Below, piece after piece: positions 26,049 to 33,272 of a DNA stretch of 64,000 bases (position 1 is the stretch's first letter; each line of letters starts with the position of its first letter). The notes under the pieces are model-generated. The model saw only the letters and a program-made list of their open reading frames with translations, was not told the origin of the DNA and did no database searches. A program made the translations under genes and the position numbers. The DNA is from Actinobacteria bacterium UBA2272 (lineage in GTDB: Bacteria > Actinomycetota > Coriobacteriia > Anaerosomatales > Anaerosomataceae), in contig DDXA01000004.1 of the NCBI GenBank assembly GCA_002347725.1, positions 1,054,001 through 1,118,000 of the forward strand, written 5' to 3'.

Positions 26049-26375
26049 TCAGCCGAGCCAGGGGGCGATCTCGTCGGCCAGACGCTTCTTGGGCATGGCG
26101 CCGACCATCTTCTTGACGACCTCGCCATCCTTGAACACCAGAAGCGTCGGGATCGAGAGAACGTCGAACTTGGTCGCGGTCACCGGGTTCTCGTCCACGT
26201 TCAACTTGGCGACCACGATGCCGGGATGCTCGGTGGCGATCTCTTCGAGGACCGGTTCCATCATCCGGCACGGCCCGCACCAGGGAGCCCAGAAGTCGAG
26301 GATGACAGGCTTGTCGGCGCCGAGTACCTCGGACTCGAAGCTGTCATCGGTCACGTGCTTCAGCGTTTCACTCAT
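26049..26375 (-). CDS. trxA: Thioredoxin
   Basis: 108 residues from ATG 26375 with AAGGAG upstream. The active site is WCGPC (Cys33 and Cys36) in DFWAPWCGPCRMMEP, and the cis-Pro loop is SIPTLLVFKDGE. A normal-length cytoplasmic thioredoxin. It is preceded 30 bases upstream by its reductase, so both are co-expressed. It is a natural electron donor for the selenocysteine peroxiredoxin at 57.3 kb. Confidence 0.97.
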   Translation of the reverse strand: MSETLKHVTDDSFESEVLGADKPVILDFWAPWCGPCRMMEPVLEEIATEHPGIVVAKLNVDENPVTATKFDVLSIPTLLVFKDGEVVKKMVGAMPKKRLADEIAPWLG

Positions 26376-26404
26376 GAATCGCTCCTTCCGCGCTCGTTGC
26401 GCGT

Positions 26405-27346
26405 CTAGCCGACCGAACACATACGTTCATCGATGTAGCGCAGTGCCTCGAACGCCGCCGACGCGCCGCCTGCGGCCGCGGTCACGACCTGCTTGAGATC
26501 GGACACGGTCACGTCCCCCGCCGCGTACAGCCCAGGGTACGATGTGAGGCCGTTGTGGTCTATCTTCACGTATCCGCTCGCGTCGAGTTCGACCAGTTCG
26601 CGGACGAGTTCGCTCTTGGGCTCCACGCCTACGAAGATGAAGATGCCGTCGAGCGGGAGGAACTCGTCGGGCTCGCCATTGGTCGTCGCAAGCTGGATGC
26701 CGGTGACCCGGCCGTCGGCGCCGGTGACCTCGGAGACGACCCGGCTCCACTTCATCTCGATCTTCTCGTTCTCGAAGCAGCGCTCCTGGATGCACTTGGT
26801 GGCGCGAAGCGCATCGCGGCGATGGACGACGTAGACCTTGGCCGCGAACTTCGTGAGGAAGAGCGCCTCCTCGACCGCCGCGTCGCCGCCGCCGATGATC
26901 GCCACGACCTTGTCTCGGAACAGCGCGCCGTCGCATGTGGCGCACCAGGACACACCGCGGCCCGTGAACTCGGCCTCCCCCGGTACGTGCAGCCGTCGCG
27001 GGACCGCCCCGGTGGCGAGGATCACGGCGCGAGCCAGGACCTTCTCGTCCTCGGAGTTTGTGATCACGAAGTCGATGCCCGCGGGTTCGATCGACTCGAT
27101 CGAGGCGAATGTGCGGAACTCCGCTCCGAAGTGTGCCGCCTGGCGGTGCATCAGTTCGCCGAGCTCGGCACCCGATACGCCCTCGGGGAACGCCGGGTAG
27201 TTCTCCACCCAGTCGGTCGTGACGATCTGCCCGCCGGGCAGGCCGGTCTCGAACACGACCGTTGTCGCCCGTGCGCGTGCCGCGTACAGTGCCGCAGTCA
27301 GTCCGGCGGGTCCTCCGCCGATGATCGCGATGTCGATGGTCTCCAT
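26405..27346 (-). CDS. trxB: Thioredoxin reductase
   Basis: 313 residues. FAD site IIGGGPAGLTAALYAARA at the N-terminus, redox motif CATCDGALF (Cys-Ala-Thr-Cys), a second GGGDAAVEEALFL nucleotide site and C-terminal AAGDV. These define a low-molecular-weight flavoprotein thioredoxin reductase. The second nucleotide site has HRRDALRATK, compatible with NADPH binding, though ferredoxin- or F420-dependent variants exist in anaerobes. Its ATG overlaps the stop of the PIN-TPR gene. Confidence 0.97.
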   Translation of the reverse strand: METIDIAIIGGGPAGLTAALYAARARATTVVFETGLPGGQIVTTDWVENYPAFPEGVSGAELGELMHRQAAHFGAEFRTFASIESIEPAGIDFVITNSEDEKVLARAVILATGAVPRRLHVPGEAEFTGRGVSWCATCDGALFRDKVVAIIGGGDAAVEEALFLTKFAAKVYVVHRRDALRATKCIQERCFENEKIEMKWSRVVSEVTGADGRVTGIQLATTNGEPDEFLPLDGIFIFVGVEPKSELVRELVELDASGYVKIDHNGLTSYPGLYAAGDVTVSDLKQVVTAAAGGASAAFEALRYIDERMCSVG

Positions 27347-28476
27347 CAGATGGTCCCTCCCGGCAGGTACGACGGCTCGATGTCGACGGTGACGCCGGCG
27401 GCTTCAGCCTCCGTGATCAGGGTCTGCAGATTGCCCCTCGCCTCGGTGGCGATGATCTCGTTGTGAGGATCTGTGGACCCCGTGGCCAGGTCGATCACGG
27501 ACACGAACTGTCGTGCTCCCGCCTGGTAGTCGGTCCGGCCGCGCCAGTAGAAGATACCCAGGTTGAAGTTCGCCTGGATGTGGTCCGGGCGGGCCTCGAT
27601 GACGGCGGTCGCCTCCTGTATGGCGCGGTCGGTCGAGCCCGAGTAGAACAGCAGCGCCGCCATGTCCGTGCGCACATCGGTATCGTCCGGGTTGACCTGG
27701 AGATAGCGCGAGTAGTACTCGATGCCCTTCTGGGCGAACTGGACGCTGCCGGTCTGGTCGCGCAGCGCGTAGTAGGCGTTGGCGACCTGCTTCATCGCCT
27801 CGAGATCGGCGGGGCTCCGCTCGAGTGTCATGAGCCCGTCGAGCAGATTGCGCTGCTCGGCGGTGAGCAGGTCGCGGAACTCGGTGGGTACCGCCCCGTT
27901 ACCCGCGGTGCCGGTCAGGCGTGATGTGTAGAAGGACAACGCGAGCACGCCTGCGAAGACGGCGATCGCGATGGCGAGGATCGTGAGCGGCGTCTTGTAT
28001 CGCTGGAACCAGCGGATGGTGCGCTTGCCGAGTCCCGCACCGAGCTCGAGGCGCCGCTCGACCTTGATACCGAACGTCTGCGCCTTGAGCAGCATGTTGA
28101 GGTCGTTGGTCACGAGGGTGAGATCCTCGCACCCGTCGCTGCAGGTCTGATAGGCGACCGCGAGGATCCGGTCGTCGGCGTTGCGCGTCGTCATGCCCTC
28201 GGGCAGTGCGATGTCGCCCTCGAGCGGCACGACACGCAGTCTGCCGCCGTCTGGCAGGTCGATGCCGTCGAGTAGGCTGCCACCCTCGGAGAATTCGAAG
28301 AGCATACGGCTGACCTCTCGGCCCCGGAAGCGAAGGTCGGGGTCGACGCGTGAGGTCTTGAGCTTGTCGATCTCGCCGAGCACGGTCTCAGGGATGACCA
28401 CTTCCGCGTCGGGGAACGACAGCAACGCGCCGGGATCGGCCAGCAGGACGTTCGTGTCGAGTACTACAGTACGCAT
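27346..28476 (-). CDS. PIN domain fused to a membrane helix and TPR repeats
   Basis: 376 residues from ATG 28476. Residues 1-150 are a PIN nuclease-type domain: VVLDTNVLLADP (first Asp), VLGEIDKLK (Glu), NADDRILAVA (Asp pair) and TNDLNMLLKA (Asp), so the acidic site looks intact and resembles the PIN half of PhoH-type proteins. A membrane helix follows at about 188-206. Residues 210-376 hold TPR-like helices with NPDDTDVRTDMAALLFYSG and HIQANFNLGIFYWRG. PIN plus a single TM plus an outside TPR is unusual. It may be a membrane-tethered RNase or assembly factor. It overlaps trxB by one base. Confidence 0.8.
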   Translation of the reverse strand: MRTVVLDTNVLLADPGALLSFPDAEVVIPETVLGEIDKLKTSRVDPDLRFRGREVSRMLFEFSEGGSLLDGIDLPDGGRLRVVPLEGDIALPEGMTTRNADDRILAVAYQTCSDGCEDLTLVTNDLNMLLKAQTFGIKVERRLELGAGLGKRTIRWFQRYKTPLTILAIAIAVFAGVLALSFYTSRLTGTAGNGAVPTEFRDLLTAEQRNLLDGLMTLERSPADLEAMKQVANAYYALRDQTGSVQFAQKGIEYYSRYLQVNPDDTDVRTDMAALLFYSGSTDRAIQEATAVIEARPDHIQANFNLGIFYWRGRTDYQAGARQFVSVIDLATGSTDPHNEIIATEARGNLQTLITEAEAAGVTVDIEPSYLPGGTI

Positions 28477-28505
28477 GGTCCCTCGTTCATCCGGGAATCC
28501 GCTCG

Positions 28506-30455
28506 TCACTCGTCGGGTTCGGTCACAGCGATAGTACCAGCAATCGCCGCGCGCACCCTGCGTCGGATGAAGAACAGCAGACCGACGAGTACGACCACGA
28601 CCATGCCGACCGCGGCGAGCCGGTCGAGGTGCGAGGCGCGCACCCTGACCGTCGTCTCGGCGATCGGCATGTCTCCGGCGAGGACCGTCACGCGCATGTC
28701 GTCGACGATGATCGTGCCGAGGTCCACGGGAACCGTCACGAAGTTGTCGGCCGGCTGGATGGTGACTATCGACTCGGGGCGCGGTAGCCGGATCCGTTCG
28801 GACGAAGCCGCGAGCGTGAGTTCGAGTTGCTTGCCCGTGCCGTTGGTGAGCGCAAGCGGCACATCGCCGCGCGATGCCGAGAGAGTCACGTCGCGCGCGT
28901 CTATCCGGACCGTGTCGAACTGCCCGGAAACGTAGTCGCGAACGCCCGTGGCCAGCTCTATGCCTTCGGCAGCGGCGGTCCAGCGGCCGTCGGCTCCGGC
29001 CCAAAGCGCGCTCTCGGCGGTGAGGATAGCCGTGCGCATCGCGGCGGCTTCCGTGTCCCCTGCACCGACCGCCGACGAGTACGCGCGCCCGGCGTCGCGT
29101 CCCTCGGCGACGCTCGCCCAGTACAACGGCGGCACCGAAGAGGACGGCCGCGGGCCGAGCGAGGCCGGACTCGGCGTGGCAGACGATGCGGCGGTGACGA
29201 CGTCGGTGGCCCTCAGCCAGTCGGCGGCCGCGATCCAGTCGAGCGCCCGCTGCGCCTCGGCGGCCGTGTTGGGCGCATCGGGGCCCACCTCGAGCATCAC
29301 CACGACAGGCTCATCGGAGCCGAGCCGGTCGAACAGCGCGTCGTAGAATGCGTCGGCGCCGGCGGATGCCGCGCGGGCGACCTCCGTGTCCACGGCGAGC
29401 AGGCGCAGCGAAGAGCCGCGTACCGAGTGGCACCCGGGAGTCGCCGTGTCCTCGCCCGAGCGCAACGCCTCGGGAGCCAGCAGGACCGCCGTCGCATCGC
29501 GATCGCCAAGCGCGGCCAGCGAATCGGCGGAAGGGAACGGGCCCGTGAATGCGATCGGCAGCGGCTGTGCGGATCCGAGGGCGGTTGCACTCACCGTGTC
29601 GGTCAGCGCCCAGTGCTCGGAGAGGTCCTCGGCGGCATCCAGTGCCCGGATCCCGTCTGCGTCCGGCAGCGCGTACGGCACGCTGATGAGGCCGACGGCT
29701 CCGGTCGCGATCGCGCTGCGCAGGTCGTCGAGGGCCCGCGCATAACGACCGACTATCTCGGAGTCCGGATCTGCGATCGAGCCGTCCACCGTCTCGAAGC
29801 CATCGGCTGCGCGCGCGATCTGCTCGATCAGGACAGGGGCGATGGCCAGCGCCAGCGGTGTCCGGCGATCCAACGCGAGCTGGGTCAGGTACGCGATGTC
29901 ATCCCTGAGCGTCGTGTCGGTCGACGGGTCGCGTGTGAACCGGCCGTCAGCCGCCACGGCCGGGGTGTTCGAGACGTGCACGACGAGGGCCACGGGGAGC
30001 GCCTCGAAGTCTGCCGGGACCACGAGCAGGCGTCCGGCTTGAGCAGTGGGCGTCGAGCCCGTGGCCAGGACCCGGACCTCGATCGGATACCTTCCCGGCG
30101 TGAGGCCGAGCGGGGCGAGGTCGTGCTCGAATCCCACGACGTGCCTGCCAGCAGGCATCTCCGAGCGGATCTCGGTCTTCTGGTAGACGAGCCTTCCGGA
30201 CGGACCGAACAGTCGCAGACGCACCTCGAGGTACTCTGCCGGTGCCGTGACCGCTACCGTCACGTTCGCCCGGAGGGCGTCGTCGGGGGTGACTGAAGGC
30301 GTTGGTTGCACGATATCGACGGTGACCGTCTGCTCGGCCTGCGCGACCACGGTGGGCGTGGTCGGCGCGGCAAGCGACGGCGAGGGAGTCATGAGGAGTC
30401 CGACTGCGAGCATGCATGCCACACGGGCAGCCAGGCTGTTTGGGCGAAGATGCAT
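28506..30455 (-). CDS. Secreted, C-terminally membrane-anchored protein (DUF6049-like), function unknown
   Basis: 649 residues from ATG 30455. A signal peptide (RVACMLAVGLLMTPSPSLA) starts it, then a beta-rich segment with DIVQPTPSVTPDDALRANVTV, a central domain with PVALVVHVSNTPAV and PLALAIAPVLIEQIARA, a later Ig-like part and a C-terminal membrane helix (AAVGMVVVVLVGLLFFI) with a basic tail. The central layout resembles actinobacterial DUF6049 proteins, which often lie near murJ; this is a tentative match. The gene is divergent from lon, with about 120 bases between them. Confidence 0.6.
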   Translation of the reverse strand: MHLRPNSLAARVACMLAVGLLMTPSPSLAAPTTPTVVAQAEQTVTVDIVQPTPSVTPDDALRANVTVAVTAPAEYLEVRLRLFGPSGRLVYQKTEIRSEMPAGRHVVGFEHDLAPLGLTPGRYPIEVRVLATGSTPTAQAGRLLVVPADFEALPVALVVHVSNTPAVAADGRFTRDPSTDTTLRDDIAYLTQLALDRRTPLALAIAPVLIEQIARAADGFETVDGSIADPDSEIVGRYARALDDLRSAIATGAVGLISVPYALPDADGIRALDAAEDLSEHWALTDTVSATALGSAQPLPIAFTGPFPSADSLAALGDRDATAVLLAPEALRSGEDTATPGCHSVRGSSLRLLAVDTEVARAASAGADAFYDALFDRLGSDEPVVVMLEVGPDAPNTAAEAQRALDWIAAADWLRATDVVTAASSATPSPASLGPRPSSSVPPLYWASVAEGRDAGRAYSSAVGAGDTEAAAMRTAILTAESALWAGADGRWTAAAEGIELATGVRDYVSGQFDTVRIDARDVTLSASRGDVPLALTNGTGKQLELTLAASSERIRLPRPESIVTIQPADNFVTVPVDLGTIIVDDMRVTVLAGDMPIAETTVRVRASHLDRLAAVGMVVVVLVGLLFFIRRRVRAAIAGTIAVTEPDE

Positions 30456-30507
30456 CACGTATGTCCGATCCGCTGTCCCGTGCGCGGGAGCGGCCCCAGG
30501 TGTTCGT

Positions 30508-30515
30508 GTACGATG
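30508..30515 (+). promoter_or_regulatory. Possible extended -10 of the lon promoter
   Basis: TGTACGAT (TGn plus TACGAT) lies about 62 bases before the lon ATG. I searched this leader for HAIR (CTTGAGT-N7-ACTCAAG) because lon is an HspR target in some actinobacteria and found none, so heat-shock control here would need another regulator. Confidence 0.3.
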
Positions 30516-30576
30516 GCGGAGTACTGGGGAGATTATCACACGTCCTGTCACGTGCGAGACGAGAGGGCCCGACCCG

Positions 30577-32919
30577 ATGTCCACCAAAGACCCGCGCGCG
30601 CCCATACCCGACGTGCTGCCGCTGATACCGCTTCGGGACCTCATCCTGTTCCCGAACCTGGTGGTGCCGCTGTTCGTCGGCAGGGAGCGATCGATCAACG
30701 CGCTGGAGCAGTCGATGCGGACCAATCATCTCGTCGCGCTCGTCACGCAGCGCGCCGCTGAGGTCCAGGATCCCGAGCCGGACGAGATCTACGACGTCGG
30801 CTGCGTCGTCACAGTGCTGCAGGAGCTGAAGCTCCCCGACGGGACGGCAAAGGCGCTCGTCGAGGGTATCCAGCGGATACGCATACTCGAGTATCTGGAG
30901 CGCGATCCCTATCTCACGGTGCGCGTCGAGGTGATCGACGAGGCGGGCACCGCCGATGTCGAGACGCAGGCGCTCATGCGCAATCTCGTCTCGGACTTCG
31001 AGAGCGCATCGGAGCTCGGCAAGCCGATCCCGCAGGAGGTCTTGCTGGCCGCGGCCGCGATCGAGGAGCCAGGGAGGCTCGCCGACTTCGTGACGTTCCA
31101 CCTGGCGCTGAAAGTCGAGGAGAAGCAGCAGATTCTCGAGGCGCTCGAGCCGAAGGACAGGCTCACCAAGACGTCGGAGTTCCTGCGCAAGGAACTCGAG
31201 ATCCTCGAACTCGGCTCCAAGATCCAGAGCCGGGTCAAGGAGTCGATGTCCAAGACGCAGCGCGAGTACTTCCTGCGCGAGCAACTCAAGGCGATCCAAC
31301 AAGAACTCGGTCAGTTCGATGAGACGCAGGCCGAGATCGACGAGTACAAGAACAAGATAGAAGCAGCGGGCATGCCCGAGCCGGTGGGGGAGAAGGCGCT
31401 CAAGGAGCTCGGCAGGCTGGAGAAGATGCCACAGGCAGCGGCCGAGACCGGCGTGATCAGGACGTACCTCGACTGGCTTGTCGGTCTGCCCTGGAACGTC
31501 TCCGACGAGGAGAAGCTCGACCTGGTCGAGGCCCAGGCGATCCTCGATGAGGATCACTACGGACTCGAGAAGGTCAAGGAACGTGTGCTCGAGTACCTTG
31601 CGGTGCACAAGCTGACCGACCACATGCGCGGCCCGATCCTGTGTTTTGTCGGCCCGCCCGGGGTGGGGAAGACATTGATCGGCAAGTCGATCGCCCGCGC
31701 GCTCAATCGCAAGTTCATCCGCATCAGCCTAGGCGGGGTGCGTGATGAGGCCGAGATCCGCGGACATCGGCGCACGTACGTCGGTGCGCTGCCGGGCCGG
31801 ATAATACAGTCCATCAGCCAGACCGGCACGAACAACCCCGTCTTCATGATGGATGAGATCGACAAGGTCGGGATGGACTTCAGGGGCGACCCCACGTCGG
31901 CCCTGCTCGAGGTGCTCGATCCCGAGCAGAACTACGCCTTCCAGGACCACTACCTCGAGGCGCCGTTCGATCTCTCGGACGTCATGTTCATCACCACGGC
32001 AAACGTTCTCGATCCGATCCCGCCGGCGCTCAAAGACCGTATGGAAGTCATCCACTTCCCGGGTTATACGGAGGACGAGAAGCTCCACATCGCGCGCAAG
32101 TACCTCGTGCCCAAGCAGCTCAAGGAGCACGGTCTTCGTCCCGGTCTGCTCGCCATCACCGACAGTGCGCTACGCGAGATCATCCGCACGTACACGCGTG
32201 AGGCCGGCGTCCGCAATCTCGAGCGCCAGATCGCGGCGATCTGCCGGCAGGTCGCTCGCAAGGTGGTAGAGGGCGCCGAGGGCAAGACCTCGGTCACCGG
32301 CCGCAGCGTGGGCGAGTACCTCGGGCCCCGGAAGTTCACCTTTGGACTGGCCGAGAAGAAGGACGAGGTAGGCGTGGCTACGGGTCTCGTGTGGACCGAG
32401 GTCGGCGGCGATGTGATCTTCATCGAGGCGACCAAGATGAAGGGCAAGGGCGGACTAACCCTCACCGGCCAGCTCGGCGACGTCATGCGTGAGTCGGCGC
32501 AGGCCGCAGTGAGTTGGATCCGCGCGAACGCAGCCACACTCGGCATAGACCCGGGCTTCTCCGAGGAGTACGACCTGCACATCCATGTTCCCGCAGCGGC
32601 CATCCCCAAGGACGGCCCATCGGCCGGCATCACGATGGCCACCGCGCTGGCCTCGGTGCTGACCGGTGCTCGTGTTCGGCGGCAGGTGGCCATGACGGGT
32701 GAGATCACGCTGCGGGGTCGCGTGCTACCCATCGGCGGCCTGAAGGAGAAGCTGCTCGCCGCCCACCGCGCGGGGCTCCAGACAGTGCTGATCCCCAAGG
32801 ACAACGTGCGCGATCTCGAGCTGGTTCCCGAGCACGTTCGTACCGAGATGGAGCTAGTGCCGGTAGAGCGGATGGACGAGGTCCTCGCGCGGGCGTTCCT
32901 GCCACCAAAGACTCGTTGA
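30577..32919 (+). CDS. lon: ATP-dependent protease Lon (LonA type)
   Basis: 780 residues from ATG 30577. The N-terminal substrate domain starts DVLPLIPLRDLILFPNLVVP. The AAA module has Walker A GPPGVGKT (about 359-366), Walker B FMMDEIDK and a sensor region. The protease has DGPSAGI with Ser682 and IGGLKEK with Lys725, spaced 43 residues as in the E. coli Ser-Lys dyad. It degrades damaged and regulatory proteins in the cytoplasm. Confidence 0.98.
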   Translation: MSTKDPRAPIPDVLPLIPLRDLILFPNLVVPLFVGRERSINALEQSMRTNHLVALVTQRAAEVQDPEPDEIYDVGCVVTVLQELKLPDGTAKALVEGIQRIRILEYLERDPYLTVRVEVIDEAGTADVETQALMRNLVSDFESASELGKPIPQEVLLAAAAIEEPGRLADFVTFHLALKVEEKQQILEALEPKDRLTKTSEFLRKELEILELGSKIQSRVKESMSKTQREYFLREQLKAIQQELGQFDETQAEIDEYKNKIEAAGMPEPVGEKALKELGRLEKMPQAAAETGVIRTYLDWLVGLPWNVSDEEKLDLVEAQAILDEDHYGLEKVKERVLEYLAVHKLTDHMRGPILCFVGPPGVGKTLIGKSIARALNRKFIRISLGGVRDEAEIRGHRRTYVGALPGRIIQSISQTGTNNPVFMMDEIDKVGMDFRGDPTSALLEVLDPEQNYAFQDHYLEAPFDLSDVMFITTANVLDPIPPALKDRMEVIHFPGYTEDEKLHIARKYLVPKQLKEHGLRPGLLAITDSALREIIRTYTREAGVRNLERQIAAICRQVARKVVEGAEGKTSVTGRSVGEYLGPRKFTFGLAEKKDEVGVATGLVWTEVGGDVIFIEATKMKGKGGLTLTGQLGDVMRESAQAAVSWIRANAATLGIDPGFSEEYDLHIHVPAAAIPKDGPSAGITMATALASVLTGARVRRQVAMTGEITLRGRVLPIGGLKEKLLAAHRAGLQTVLIPKDNVRDLELVPEHVRTEMELVPVERMDEVLARAFLPPKTR

Positions 32920-33183
32920 TCCGATTCTGACGCCCCGGCGGAGCAACGCCAGCGCGTACGGTACGCCGCAAACCATAGGTATTGTGGTCTTGAATGCCGT
33001 TCGTCGGAATCTCAGGCCACTCGCCTGACTAGACTGTGACGCAGATTACACACTGGCTATCCTGGGAATGTCCTGTTCGAAGGCAAGAACGCCGTACTTT
33101 GATAGCTGAGATCGTGCTTCGCGGGAAGTGTTGATGTGCTGGACGTATCCTCGGTCACCGGAGTCCGGCACGGAGCTAATGGT
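32920..33183 (+). other. Leader or spacer region between lon and the LPXTG gene
   Basis: No credible coding sequence. The region contains several paired elements: GGCG/CGCC at about 32938-32953, GCGTA/TACGC at about 32954-32966, ACCA/TGGT at about 32973-32989, and GCTATC/GATAGC enclosing roughly 45 bases near 33058-33108. CGGTCACC at 33152-33159 can pair with GGTGAGACCG at 33181-33190. Together with the terminator below this looks like a structured 5' leader, but it matches no riboswitch class I know. Confidence 0.4.
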
Positions 33184-33219
33184 GAGACCGGCCCTTAGTG
33201 AGGGCCGGTCTCTTTGTTT
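33184..33219 (+). terminator. Strong intrinsic terminator, possibly an attenuator
   Basis: GAGACCGGCCC pairs perfectly with GGGCCGGTCTC (11 pairs) around TTAGTGA and is followed by TTTGTTT. It lies 264 bases after the lon stop but only 53 bases before the LPXTG protein start. It may end lon readthrough or act as an attenuator. Its 5' arm can pair alternatively with 33152-33159. Confidence 0.8.
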
Positions 33220-33272
33220 CCGAGGTGCGGCACGAGTCGCCCCTGCCCCGGGGCGCGTAGGAGGTGTTTACG

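Noticed and set aside
33040..33058. TGTGAC-N6-TACACA as a CRP site before the surface gene
   Set aside because: Half-sites are spaced two bases wider than in CRP/FNR operators and the arms do not match well, unlike the two sites at 36507-36545.
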